A stretch of DNA of 64,000 nucleotides from Voacanga thouarsii (GCA_026120185.1 JANUWF010001218.1:3596001-3660000); one strand, 5' to 3'; shown: positions 21,955 through 33,769, counted from the stretch's first letter. Notes: generated from the sequence alone by a model not told the origin. Made by a program: numbers and translations.

Positions 21955-23937
21955 ATGGCACGTGGTGCAAGAAAGACTGTTCAAGAGGGTGCGGGAGACA
22001 GTGACAAGGATAGACCAGTGGCTACATGAGCTCAAGGACAGACTAGTCGTGCTAACAGGGGTTAGAGTTCATCCGCTACTGTATCAATACTGCGTGGGAT
22101 AGGGGATCATTCTGTTGGCATCAAATTGCCCTCGTCTCCTCTGTTTATGCCACTAATTGCTACGACGGTACCACCAGTCGCAACCGTGCCTGGACCTAGT
22201 ATATCGACGGCTATGTCCACTGCATTTGCTATGGTGGCTTAAGCAATACAAAGTCAACAGTTGCTACAGTAGGAACATATCCGAGTTCAACAAGAACAGC
22301 TCAGGTTGCAAGCGGAGCAACATCAGTTACAACGGTATCAGGAGCGCAGATATCAGAGGAACAACTCGGGGGCTCGATCACTCAATGAAAGGATGAAGAA
22401 GATGGGGCTTTCAACATTCAATGGTTTAGGAGGGCCCGAGAGAGCAGAGGAATGGATTGAGGAACTTAAGCACCATTTTGAGACCATGGAGGTCCCTGAG
22501 GGAGTCAAACCAAAGGTAGCTGTTCCGTTCTTGATTAGGGAGGCATTGAGATGGTGGAAGGGGGTAAAGCCCATTTACCACCAAGGAGATGAGCCATTCA
22601 CATGGGAGAAGTTCAGAGAAATATTTCCGGAGCAATACTTCCTGGACATATTTAAGATTGAGAAAGAAAATCAATTCTTTTAGTTGGTGTAGACATAATA
22701 GATGAGTGTAACTGATTACGCACTTAAGTTCAACTTGTTGGGCAAATATGTATCTTCAGTTACTCGGGATCCTACTTCAAAGACCAACCATTTCGTGCAT
22801 GGGTTGCTAACCAGGATTCGTGGAAGGTTATCTGCAATCAGACCCAACACTTACAAGGATGTCTATCAAAGAAGTCTGGACATTGAGGAGGAGTTTAAGA
22901 GATTTGATGCAGATAAGGACTGGAAGAGACCAAGATCAGTGTTCAGCCAGGGACAAGGGTCCAAGCCAGTGGTCAGTTATAGGCAGAGTGCTAGACCGGG
23001 GTTTAGCCAGGGTCAGAGATTTGGGCAAGTATCTGCAGGTCAAAGATTTGGGTAAGTATCCATGGGTCCGCAAGTATCCACGGGTCCACCAGATGCAAAG
23101 AGGAGAGCTTTTCCCAATCAGGTCAAGCTAACCACATCAAGGGCACCAACAATTAGTGCAGCAGGGTCTACCGCTTCCAATGCCAACACCCTCTGGAAGG
23201 AGTGCGCCACCTGTGGCAAGCGTCATTTGGGAGAATGTAGGTGGACTTCAGGAGGCTATTTTTTATGTGAGAAATTGGGGCATAAAATTGGACAGTGCCC
23301 TGAGCCAGCTACAAAATCGACTCAGGTGACAGGAAGCACGCAACTGTCCAGAGCAGGGGATCAGAAACAGAAAACCAACACTCGAGTTTTTGCTCTTACT
23401 CAGGAAGAGGCTGAGACGGCTGAGGACATTGTGATAGGTACTATCCTAATTCATTCTATGTTTGCTATAGTATTATTTGATTGTGGAGCATCACATTTGT
23501 TCATATCCTGTAGGTTTGCTAAGCTCTTGAAATCGGACCCTACTCAGCTTCATATAGAGTAGCAATACCTAATGGAAAGTTTTGGTTTCTAACTTAGTGC
23601 ATAGGGAATGTCAGGTAACTATTAGTAAGGAGGAGCTTGTTGTAAACCTAATTTAGATAAATATGGTTGATTTTGATTTGATTCTAGACATGGATTTGTT
23701 GGCCGTTGTTAATCATTCTTTGGTGGACTACCGAAAGAAGGAGGTACAATTTGCTCTACCGGGCAAAGTTGTTCTCCACTTTCGAAGCGAAGGGAGAGTG
23801 ATGGGCAAGAGATCGATACTGGTAATCTCTGCGATTAGGGCTTGCAAGAATCTGCAAAAAGGTTGTTAGGCATACTTAGCATACGTGGTGGAGACGAAGA
23901 AGCAAGAACCGCGAATTGAGGACAAAGAACCCCCATT
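21955..23937 (+). pseudogene. Ty3/gypsy gag-protease, decayed and truncated
   Basis: One frame from ATG 21955 to 23562 with several stops (first near 22027). The retrotransposon gag domain lies at about 22390-22830 (GPERAEEWIEELKHHFE, EALRWWKGV, EKFREIFPEQYF), followed by a Q/G/R-rich linker and a zinc-knuckle region at 23205-23300 (CATCGKRHLGEC, then CEKLGHKIGQC, the second lacking its first Cys). The aspartic protease follows at 23455-23870: the active site is DCGAS instead of the usual D-S/T-G-A, with LILDMDLL in place of the usual LGMDWL, after a frameshift near 23565. The text ends at about 23937 in the linker before reverse transcriptase (AYLAYVVETKKQEPRIEDKE), where element II begins. 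Not functional. Confidence 0.85.
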
Positions 23938-23957
23938 ATCATCACACAAAACCATTT

Positions 23958-24579
23958 AGCTACTCTTCTCCATGTGTATGATGATGATTCTTGGCTAAGG
24001 ATAGATACTAATCATCAAAAGATTCTTTCTGACCCTAATTGAGATGCCATTGGAACTAGAGCTACTCTAGGGTTGCGCAAGAGAAATGCTTTCCAAGCCA
24101 ACAGTTTCTATTCTAACAATGATCTTGATGCCAACTTTCGGGCTCTAATCTACATGTTTACTTTTAATGTCGTACCCCGAGCCAGTGGATTCAATGAGGC
24201 ACGCACTATTGATATATACATCTTGCATAGGATGATGACCACTCAGCCTATTCTTCTTGCCCCATTGATCATACAATCTATTAGGGATGTGGTTCATCAT
24301 CGTCTCTCGATCAAAGCCTTTGTCTTTCCTCTAGTAATCATGAAAATTCTAAGAGATTTCGGTATTAGCGTTGAGGGGGAATTGACTGAGACTACCACTG
24401 AGTATGACCTGGTTATGGAGCAAACATTAATGAGCTATGGGTACAAATATAACCAGAAGATGAAGAAATGGCTAACTCCTTATGAGGTAAAGTATCCTGG
24501 CCAAGTTCGGCCACCACTTGTGGAGGAGCAGCACCCATCACCACCATCGCGAGCACGAGCCAGTAGTTCACAATCCTAA
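23958..24579 (+). pseudogene. Plant-transposon-type ORF of element II
   Basis: Open from 24073 to 24579 (168 residues), with homologous but broken sequence upstream to about 23958 (HLATLLHVYDDDSWLRIDTN, stop at about 24040). The core NEARTIDIYILHRMM...FVFPLVIMKI...LMSYGYKY corresponds to the ORF at 8111-8746. The C-terminus is proline-rich (PPLVEEQHPSPPSRARASS). The frame continues weakly past the stop at 24579 (LAKQTEMLLHMRYAIDDIAQ). Function is unknown; it is carried by non-autonomous LTR elements. Confidence 0.6.
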
Positions 24580-24763
24580 CCAAGGACTAACTTTAAGACC
24601 ACGGTGATGAGATAGTTAGCTAAGCAGACGGAGATGTTGCTACACATGCGATACGCCATTGATGACATTGCCCAAAGGCAAACTATTCAGGAGCAGCAAT
24701 GGCCTCAGTGGATGTAGCGTCTTTCAAGACCACATGGAGGTGATGGCACTTCAGGACATGATA

Positions 24764-24795
<32 letters not shown>

Positions 24796-25133
24796 AGAAT
24801 TGAGATGATTTTTCTACACTTGTTCCTACTTGTCACTCTCTTTTTTTTTCCTTTCTGTTTTCATGACTTTTATAGTTATTTCTTGTACTTTTCTTTTTTG
24901 TACTATTTTCTTTACTTTTTACTTATTTTTATTTTCTAGTCTTTATGCTTTAGTGTGTTTCATTTGTGTATTTTTCTTTTGAGTACTTCAACAATGCTCC
25001 TTTTTGTTGGAATTTGACTCTTTTGTAGGAGAATGCACAATACACTAGAAGTATTTTCTTTCTTTTCTTTTCCCCTTTATTTTTTGTCCCATGGCAATAT
25101 TTCTTTGCTCTAATAGTTGACCATTGAGGATAA

Positions 25134-25155
25134 TGTCTAGTTTAAGTGTGGGGGA
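25134..25155 (+). other. Upstream polypurine-like motif of element II
   Basis: GATAATGTCTAGTTTAAGTG followed by TGGGGGAG, matching 9155-9177 of element I. It lies about 1.4 kb before the true PPT. Confidence 0.6.
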
Positions 25156-27009
25156 GTGATTAGAATGAGAATTCTTCTATGCTTCATTCTTCTTGAAATT
25201 CTTTGAACCTTTTTGAGCAAATTTTTTAAAATTTTTCTGATTTTTTTTTTTAGTTTTCAAGATGTATTTTTAATGCATGTCTTTGTGCTAGATCATAGAG
25301 CATATGTTCTATATTAATTGTGGCTTATGCATGACTTTTTGCACGCACTTAGACTAAGTAGTTCTTGATCAAATGCTTTACATTGTTCTTAAACCTGGTT
25401 GTTTTGCTAAAATGCATCGAGCATTCTAGAACTTACTTGAATACCTCTCGAGGCGAAATAAGAAAGACATTCATGATTTAACTTATGAATGACGGTAATA
25501 GGCCTTCTTTAGATAGTTTGAGCTTTTCAAACCTACCTATTTGATATTATCCCTAGTGCCTATTTTGAGCCTAAATTGTTAATTTCTTTCTTAAATCCGT
25601 TATCATACTTTGTCCATTACTTCTTTCTAAGAGTTTGATTTACCTTCCAAATCTTTGATTGCTCTTGATGGATAGAAGTACAAGTAGAAGAATTATGAGG
25701 AAGAATGCTTGTGTAAATGTCAAGACTTGTTACTTTCAGTCATGCATCATGTGTTGAGTTAGAATAGTGAAAAGAGAAAGGAGGAAGAAAAAGAAAGATT
25801 GAGAAAATAAAAAGCTGCTAGAAAATGTTGAAAGAAAAAAAAACTAAGAAACAAACAAAAGTAGCATTTGAAAAAGAAAAGAGAAGCTAAAAGAAAAAGA
25901 AAAGAAGAGCACAGGAAGAATGTGGTTGAGTTGGAATAAGAATTGTTGAAATTTTAATAATCTTGTGCAATATGATTGAGAAGTTGAGAACTAATTGATG
26001 AAAAGAATGCAAGATTTGCTTGAACTATAATATGATTGCTATAGAAGGTTATGGGTTTTTGATTGATTTTGTGATAGGAGAGCAAGAAAAGTCTGAAATC
26101 TATTGGTACATTTTGTTTATCCTTTTCTTACAAACTCTCAACTTCTTTAATATTTAATTTTCCTATACCCTTCGTTTGACAAGCTACATTATAAACCCTT
26201 TAGCCTTACATTACAAGTTTAAAAGTCCTATTTGACCTAAGTAGAATCATGATATGTCTTGGATTAGTGGAGAGAGTGTATGAAAAGTAAGCATATGAAA
26301 TGCATATTTTCCTTGAACTAAATTCTTTCCAATGATTTGAGAATGATGTTAAGTGTTGGGATAGTTCTACTAGTCATTCTTCACTTACACAAGTCTTGCA
26401 TTTGTTATGAAAGGTATAGTAGCATATGTTTTGTTGTCTGGAATAAAGAAAGCATTGGAAATATTATTTTGAAATTGATTGAGTGATTTTGTGAAAATTT
26501 GTGTTTTTCTACTTATCTTTGATACTTTGCTTGAGGACAAGCAAAGAACTAAGTGTAGGAGAATGTGATAGGATCTAAATTAGTCATATATTTTTTAGTT
26601 ATTAGAGATCATTTTGTGATACATTCTGTACAATAACTGGTCATATTCTTTCATATTTGAGATTTTACCCTTGGACAAATATTTTGTATATTATTTCAAA
26701 TTTTAGGAGTAAAATAAGACAAAAACGTCGCCGAACAAAATAGAGCCGGTTAGGAGCTAGAAGCGGCACCAGCTGCAGTCTGGAAGAATTGGCACGAAAA
26801 TAAAAAAAAAAAGATCGACGAACAAATAGATAGGCAAAACACAACCGGCATCGGCCCTAGGCAGAACAGGCGGCGCCGGCTGTGCATTAGTACTGAGGTG
26901 GTACCTCGATTTTTGTGCACATTTTTTGACAATTTTCAAGGTTTTAGTATTTTCCTACTTCTATTCGGCCAGAAACCCTAGATGGATGAATTTAGGCACT
27001 TCTAAAGCT

Positions 27010-27017
27010 TATAAATA
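27010..27017 (+). promoter_or_regulatory. TATA box of the element II LTR
   Basis: TATAAATA, aligned with 14856-14863. Confidence 0.6.
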
Positions 27018-27951
27018 AAGAGAAAACATAAGGTTAAACAATGAATTCACAGAGCAAAACACAAATCACTCAAAATCAATGAGGAATTCATTAAATCAAG
27101 GAGGATTGTGCAAGAGGATCTACGAAGAAAGAAGAAGGAGGCTTGTCTATGAGTGCTTTCTTTTAACTTTGTTTTCTTTTCTTGAATAATAATGTATTAA
27201 TTATTTTATTATAATTTAACATTGTTTTAGGTATTCATGATTTTTAGAGTTACTTTGATCTTTTAATTAATTGATTGTTATTTTTTGTATTTAATTACTT
27301 AAGCTGATTACGAGATTAGTTTGTGTTTCTTCTATTGACTTGCTTGAAAAATGGGTTGATGGTGGTCTCAATTCATTAATTTCATATTTATTATCTATTA
27401 ACTTGCTTGAAAAAGGGGTTAATTGCTAAGAATTGGATAATTAAATGTTAATTGATATCTGCTAGGATATGGATTCATTGGTTAATTTCATATTTTAAAT
27501 TTGCCAAGATATGGAGATTTAATCAAGGATTGTGTTTAATGCATCTTTTTAGGTGAATTAGTTGAAACATGATATGTGATGCAAGTTTGTCTAAAAGATA
27601 GTGATTTCATGGATTGGAAAAGAAGTGAATCTATCTTAATCCTTCATTATGCTAAGAGAATAATTAGTTATGATAATGATTGGGTACTTTAAGATCATGT
27701 TTGTCAAAATAATAGTTTGAGTTAAATAATTCTCCATTCTTGATATGTATATATTCTTTTATTTTATTTTATTTTATTTTTATTTTTTTCACTCTATTGA
27801 GTCGGTTAAACAATGAAAGAAAAGTGATTCAAACATACTTGATCATTGAGAATCGACACTCATTTTAAACCCTATACTATACTTAATGATGAGTACGCTT
27901 GTTCATATGTATAATTTGAGATTAACGTTTTAATTTAAACTTGATTAGGAA

Positions 27952-29156
27952 TAGCAATGGTAATTAGGCCGGCCCGCACGGTTTCGGGCCGGGCCCGAGG
28001 ACCGGCCCGCCTGGCGGGCGGGCCAATCCTGGATAAGGGCGGGCCGGTCCCTGGCCAGAGGCCCTAGGACCGGACCGGACCAGGACCTAGGTCCGTTTGG
28101 CCCGCGGGCCGGTGCGGGCCGGCCCGTGGCTTATTCCTCTTTTTTTTTCCCTACTTAACATAATTTTTTAAAATTATAAAAAAGCCACCTTGAAGTAGTG
28201 GGGGGTTTAGCTTAGACCCCTACCTGTTTTATTAATTAATAAAATAAAGATTACATAAGAGGGGGACTTGATGCCTAAACCTCTTAAAAATATTACAATG
28301 ATTAAAATTTAAAAATATAATAAATATCCTAAAAATAAAATTAAATACATAATATTATTTATCCTAAATTCCTAATTACAAAAATACTAAACTAACTACT
28401 TGGTTCACCCCATTCATCATCTGAGTCATCATCAATAATCCACGAATTAGCCGTCCTATCTTCGGCTGCAAACCAACTACTACAACACATTAACATCTCC
28501 AAAGTTTGAGGAACCAATCGAGATCTTCTTTCATCGATTGTTCGAGCGCTCTCACTGAAAACGCTTTTCCGATGACACTGTAGAGACTAGTGGTGTCAAA
28601 AGATCACGTGCCATTTTTTATAAAATGGGGTATTGACTTACATGAGCCTTCCACCAACCACAAATATCACTATTCCGCTACTCAACAATCTTCCAAAATA
28701 TGAAGACTTTCTTGATGAATTGAAAAAGTATTAACACAAAAATAAATTCTATTCTAATACTCTTTGTAGAGAAAATGAATAAATTTGAGGATAATGAGAG
28801 AAAGATGAATGGAAATATGAGAGAATTGGAGAGAATTGGAGAGAGTTTGAGAGAATTGGAGAGTGTTGATGAGTTTTGGGTTGAATTGGGAGGTATTTAT
28901 AAAGTTTTGGGGGTTAGGGACCAAATTGCAAAAAAAAAAAAAACTACTTCAGCCGTTTTAGAGGCTAAACTGCAAAAAAAAATTAAAGGACCAAATTTTA
29001 AAAAAAGTAGAGAGAGCCGTTGGGTAACGGCTCTCTCAAGCGGGCCGGCCCGTGACGGGCCCGGGATTTTATCCTCGCCTGACGCCCGGCCCTAGGACCG
29101 ACCGATGAACGCTTCTAGTTGCGACCTGGACCTGGCCTGCTCAGTTGCCATTGCTA
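27952..29156 (-). mobile_element. hAT-family transposon, non-autonomous, 1,205 bp
   Basis: Bounded by the perfect 8-bp duplication ATTAGGAA (27944-27951 and 29157-29164). Terminal inverted repeats are TAGCAATGGTAA and TTGCCATTGCTA. Subterminal regions are packed with GGCCCG/CGGGCC motifs at both ends (27970-28130 and 29040-29100), a usual feature of hAT ends and probably transposase-binding sites. The inside is AT-rich and keeps a remnant of the transposase C-terminus on the minus strand. Uninterrupted LTR text resumes across the site, which makes the boundaries certain. Confidence 0.93.
28390..28615 (-). pseudogene. Remnant of hAT transposase C-terminal dimerisation domain
   Basis: The minus strand reads ARDLLTPLVSTVSSEK from about 28612, then with a frameshift FSVRALEQSMKEDLDW and LKLWRC. 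This corresponds to the conserved hATC block (A-R-D-x-L-x-x-x-V-S-T-V-A-S-E-x-x-F-S). No zinc finger or catalytic core is left. The plus-strand ORF at 28775-29095 crosses purine-rich repeats and is not a gene. Confidence 0.75.
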
Positions 29157-29211
29157 ATTAGGAATGTGCTTATTTTTATATGATTTTTTATACCTAAATT
29201 CAAACACATCA

Positions 29212-31405
29212 CTTGGTTTGGCGGCTAAGCTCATCTTCTCCAGAATGCATTGCGTGCAGATTTCGATTTTTCTTCCATTTTCACTCAAAAATCATCCAAA
29301 CAACTGCCTATGCCCTTAAAAAATACTAGGCTTACACGATATCTATGAAAACAATCTAAATACATTGTTCCTATACTTCCACTCGTGAAGCTTACAGTGA
29401 AACTATCCATACAATTAAACACGAAGGATCATAGATTTTAACCAAAACAAATCTTTTCTTGTTTTAGTTAAGCCTAACATACTTCCTACATTTGCCAAAC
29501 CATAGCTCTGATACCAATTAAAGGCTTAAAATGGCAAAAATCATCAAAACGAAAGTATGTTAGGAAAACAAAAATTTTATCTCTATGATTAAATGGCCCT
29601 CTTCACACTGGTGTAGTATCTGTATAAGGATATTTAAGGCTAGTAGCTCACGTTCTTGCAAACGTCTACTACGTCTCATTCTCGCAAAGCTTTTGATCTT
29701 TTGAAATGATGCCTGTAGCACAGTCGGTGAAGGTTTAAAGATTGAATTTTGATCAACTTTGTTCTTTGTTCAAAAATGAGTTTGACTTCTGTGAATGCAA
29801 AAATGAAATACGCAGAGCTTTTTTCTTTGTCTTGCTTCTGTGAATTGAAAGCTCACTGATAGCTCTCACAAAACAATATCACTTCAATTGCATTTTGATT
29901 CATTTTAATCCATCCCCAAGAGAGAAGACATTTGTGTGCAAACAGAAAGCATTCATGCTTTCTGTTATCCTGCATGTAAAACAACACGGGTTCTATCCCT
30001 TGTTATTTTTATTATTTTTTTAATTATTTTAATTTAATTTAATTACATTTTAATTAATTTTATTTTACTTTGGTCTTATTCATTGAGCCAGATAAATTAT
30101 TTATTCTTGGACTTGAACACCCATAAATAATAAATCTCAATTATTTATTTTTTGAGTTTTATTAAACAACCCAATAAATAATAATAAGCCCAAATAGACC
30201 AAATATAATTTTATACATTTTATCTAGTTCCAGATTAATTTTTTAACTATTCAATCTGAGCCCTAGGCCCTAAATAATTAATTAACCATTTAAACTAGAT
30301 AAAATAAATACTCTCTCTCGAACCTTTTATTTTATTCTAGTCCAATAATAAATTAGACTAATAAAATAAAAACCTATAATTATCAAGACCAATTCCTTAA
30401 CCCAAATCCTTTATGACTTAAGGGCCATTCCGAGAACCAAAAGACACATCGCCTTGGCTACTAAAATTATCAAAATACCCTTATTATATATATAGTTATA
30501 TTTTGTATTTTAAATATTTCCTAATATCACCATAAGGAAATATTAACTCCAAGGACAATGCTGCGTTAGCAAAGTCTTCAACCTATAGGTGTAATAAATA
30601 AAATATCTCTCTACACATCGTCGTGCAATTAGAGAGGAATAGTGTACTAACACCTCTCTAATAGACATCTACCATTCTTAGACCTCTAGTCTAATGATCC
30701 ACGACTCCTAAAATATTTTCACTTTTCAAGGGAGCTACCCTAAAGTAAACATCCAAGTCATGTTCCCCAGAGCCCTGGATAATTAGATCATTCGAACAGT
30801 CACAATAGACAATATAACGTAAAAGTTATTTTGTACAAGTCTGTCTTAACTAACTAGTTACATATATCCAACATACAAGTATATTGGTTCTACAAAAGAA
30901 CCCCAACTATAATATATCAAAATATATGCTTCTAACTTCGTCAGACTACTAACTCAAACTCAAGCGGTGGAGTATTAGTTCACGTTGTAGCAATAATAGT
31001 CTAGGTTTCTTTTAAATAATACTTTTGAAAACCACTATTATAGGTCATGTTCTACGTATTTTGAAATACGCTCATGCTATGAAATAAGTGGATTACTCAC
31101 TAGCTAAAGGTAAGTCATTCTCCATTTGGAATTCATAATACAATCACCTATACATGATGAGATTCTCATTCTCATCAATTGGTTAAGAACAAACATTTAT
31201 GTGTTAAGTAACCCATGATCCATACCTTACTGTGAAATACCAACATTCACATAGATCACTTATTTAAACACAATGATTCCTTTCCAAACAAAAATCGTGC
31301 ACAAATAAAATGTAAATTCACAAATAAATTTGAGAATAAATTATTTTATTAATAAATTCAATAATTATATTAGATAATCTAGTCTAGAGGGCATATATTC
31401 CAACA
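29212..31405 (-). mobile_element. Copia element, minus strand: LTR, PBS and truncated 5' internal part
   Basis: The LTR starts TGTTGGAATATATGCCCTCT at 31405 and belongs to the same family as LTRs A and B (shared GGGCATAT...TAGACTAG start, TTCACAGTAAGGTATGGATC, TGCTGCGTTAGCAAAGTC in complement). It ends near 29533, about 1.87 kb. The primer-binding site is 29505-29516 (complement of TGGTATCAGAGC). The internal part reaches only to 29212, where the element II LTR ends, so element II interrupts this copia. A start-like MEEKSKSARNAFW reads leftward at about 29270. No pol remains here. Confidence 0.8.
29505..29516 (-). other. Primer-binding site of the minus-strand copia
   Basis: GCTCTGATACCA on the plus strand, the reverse complement of TGGTATCAGAGC. 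Confidence 0.85.
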
Positions 31406-31410
31406 GTCTA

Positions 31411-32330
31411 CAGATCATATCTAATATACTTGGAGTTCCTCACTACAAAGACATTGAAGATTATTGTGACAAGGTCAATTTGACTATAGTGTGCAAGACT
31501 TTAACTAGTAAGTAGTTATGGTTGTAGTATGGATATCTTAAGTCTTCAATTTTACAAGCCTTTATTTTACTCTATGTAAATTTTCTTGTTAAAATTAGAT
31601 TCCTATTGTTAACATTTCTATTATGTTGAAAAGCAGAGTTGTTCTACTATATAAAATAGGACAAGGGTTGCACTTCAACATGGGTGATTTGATATTTCAA
31701 CACATTATCAAACATGCCCAGATCATCATTTACAACACTGCTATAATGCCTTATCCATGCTTTTTGACAGAATATCTCAGTACCTATCTAATGCTATATA
31801 GATATCCAGACTAAGAAGGTTATATATGATCTCAAGTCTATAAGGCCACCGTTGAAGAAGCCACAGTTAACACCTGGTCTTGTTACTCCAGTCAACACTC
31901 CAATGCAAATGTCTCAGAGATAAAAAGCTAGACAATCTTCTACCACACCATCTTCTTCTACTAAGCTAGAACACTCAAGGCCTTCAACCCCTTATGCATC
32001 ATCTACACCATCTACAATTGATGTCTTCATATGAAGATGGATGACTGCTCACAACAATTGGTTAATTATCCTGATTAGCAATTTGCAGAAGAAGTTGGAC
32101 ACCATTGTTACAAATCAACAACAGATTCAGATGACTTTGTGACCCTCTATGATGTTTACACTTGCTCTGCTTGCGGCTTTAACATTATTTGATTCAAAAG
32201 GGAGAGTGTTCCTTGAGAAATTATTTGTTGAGTTGTTGGTTGTTGCTGTTATTGTTTGTTGTCGTTATTGGCTACATGCTTCAAGGGGTGTACATTATTT
32301 ATATCATTATAAGAAAAAAAAATGCCTTTC
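31411..32330 (+). pseudogene. Decayed 3' ORF of a retroelement (SIRE-like or plant-transposon type)
   Basis: Translations in shifting frames give SNILGVPHYKDIEDYCDKVN at about 31430, GDLIFQHIIKHAQI at 31680, a P/T/S-rich stretch at 31850-31990 (TPGLVTPVNTP, PSTPYASSTPSTID), then TAHNNWLIILISNLQKKLDTI, then FDSKGRVFLEKL near 32190. The pattern (globular part, S/T/P-rich linker, coiled segment ending before a purine-rich AAAGGGAG) recalls the extra 3' ORF of SIRE/Maximus-type copia elements and the plant-transposon domain. Many stops; no confident family assignment. Confidence 0.4.
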
Positions 32331-32797
32331 TTGATGCTAAAAAGCATCATGACACTAATGCTTTAGTGAGTGTATATGTCATTATAGATGATATAACAAT
32401 AAAAATCCAAATTTGATATTGAAGATTGACCTGTAGAGAAAGCACAAACACAGAAAATGCATCTAAAGTTGGGTTACACAATTGCATTGTAGTGATAAAA
32501 TAAGTTGGACTTGTGCATCAATATCGAATTTCAATGGTGAAAATGGAGCTATTTTTTATGATGATGACCATCCCCATCCCATCCCATGGTCAAATAATCA
32601 TGAATGTGCATGATGATAATGGGATTATTATTGAGTGGATTATCGTAGTGGTTAGACGAGGAATGGGATTGTTAGGGTGGGGAATAGTGAGAAAACAAAA
32701 GTAACAAGAATTCATGGGATTCCTTGGGGATTCTTTATTAGTGCCTAACTATAGTATAAAGTCGTATCTCTTTGGTCAATCCCCCCCCCCTTTCTAG
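32331..32797. other. Unassigned stretch before the plastid mosaic
   Basis: Low-complexity and AT-rich, with a run of ten C at about 32781-32790. No domain or element end was recognised. Confidence 0.4.
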
Positions 32798-33040
32798 ATC
32801 CACCTCACATCAATAACCCGACTCCCACCATCAATAGGTAATTTTAGACAAGTTTCTTTAGAAATAAATGCCTAAATACCAAGTATGGCTCGTAACAATC
32901 TATCATCCAAGGCATATGATGATTCTTTCACCATCTAGGGTGTTAATTTATCTACTGAAATATCACCTGTCTCTACCCAAGATCCCGGCATCACAATTTC
33001 ATTTTTGTCTAAATTACGGAGTAAATGGGCTTCTGACGGT
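32798..33040 (-). pseudogene. rpoB: Plastid rpoB fragment
   Basis: The minus strand reads [20 protein letters not shown], then [40 protein letters not shown] and SRVIDVRW, which is the middle of the plastid RNA polymerase beta subunit. There are stops after KLTP and ILGI. It is nuclear and decayed. Confidence 0.85.
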
Positions 33041-33305
33041 GGATGGTCAATGGCCTAAAGAAACGAAAGAATTGGTTACATTTTTCATATGATCTCCACT
33101 TATGGATAGACTAAATAGAAAGTCTAATATAGGAACATGAAGTGTAATGAAAAGTATGAGTCACTTGTATTGATATGTTTATTGCATATTTTGAATTCTT
33201 AATTTCCTAATTTATTATTTCTAGAGTTCATTCTCTGGAAACCTCTATTTAAGTTATTCCGATGAATTCTTTACAATCTACTTCTTTTATTATCTCATTG
33301 GAAAC

Positions 33306-33410
33306 TATTGGCTTATCAAATTATCTATCGAGCCTTGAAAAATATTCAACAAAAGATAGAAACAAATCCACTATCTGTTTTACATCAAGTAATAGATGGA
33401 GTAACTCCTT
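33306..33410 (+). pseudogene. rps7: Plastid rps7 fragment
   Basis: Reads [34 protein letters not shown], i.e. the central part of plastid ribosomal protein S7 with substitutions (H for R and D for R in the SVLRQAIRGVTP stretch). Neighbouring sequence on both sides does not continue rps7. Confidence 0.8.
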
Positions 33411-33479
33411 TAAGAATAATCAAAAATGGAAAGTGTTTAATTGGAATATGAAAACGTAACTAAATTGGTTCTAGTTACT

Positions 33480-33620
33480 CTTCGAGAGGGAGTGGAAGAA
33501 GGGAGGGGATTCTCGAGCATGGAAAAAATCCAATGAATTCAAAAGAATTGATCAAGGATCCATATGAGGTGAAAATCTCATGTACAGTTTTGTGAAGTAA
33601 TAGTAAGGGTGGCTTATCTT
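33480..33620 (+). pseudogene. 3' end of a plastid group II intron (domain V region)
   Basis: GAGGGAGTGGAAGAAGGGAG at about 33487, then a domain V-like hairpin ATATGAGGTGAAAATCTCAT near 33568, flanked by GATCC and ACAGTTT. This text is typical of the end of plastid introns; by recall it is closest to the rps12 trans-spliced intron, but no rps12 exon follows. Several changes weaken the hairpin. Confidence 0.6.
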
Positions 33621-33769
33621 TCCCGCATTTTTATTTGCATAAGTATTTCACATTTACGATGAAATTTATAATGATTTGCCTGATTCTTGTTAAATAAATC
33701 ATATCTAAATCACTAATTCATGGGATTCGAACTAACTTTTAGCTTCAAGTAGTTCTGATACAAATCTTA

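Larger units (their letters stand above)
23938..26565 (+). mobile_element. Internal region of Athila/Tat-like element II (5' truncated)
   Basis: Same plan as element I: decayed plant-transposon-type ORF, polypyrimidine-rich stretch, first polypurine-like motif (25134-25155), about 1.4 kb AT-rich DNA, second motif (26549-26563), LTR. It is joined directly to the gypsy protease region at about 23937, so its own 5' LTR is missing. Contains an (ATG)n microsatellite at about 24757-24790. Confidence 0.65.
26566..29211 (+). mobile_element. LTR of element II, carrying a hAT insertion
   Basis: Starts TGATAGGATCTAAATTAG after AAGTGTAGGAGAATG and ends CAAACACATCA at 29211. Removing the 1,205-bp hAT insertion and one copy of its 8-bp duplication gives about 1.43 kb. 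TATA box TATAAATA at 27010. Start and end both align with the LTR at 10241-15877, so elements I and II belong to one family or to close subfamilies. GC-rich GCGGCGCCGGC at about 26871. The DNA to the right is the inside of a minus-strand copia element. Confidence 0.78.

Noticed and set aside
28775..29095. 106-codon open frame in the hAT element
   Set aside because: It crosses purine-rich short repeats and the GC-rich end of the transposon on the strand opposite to the transposase relic; explained by composition.
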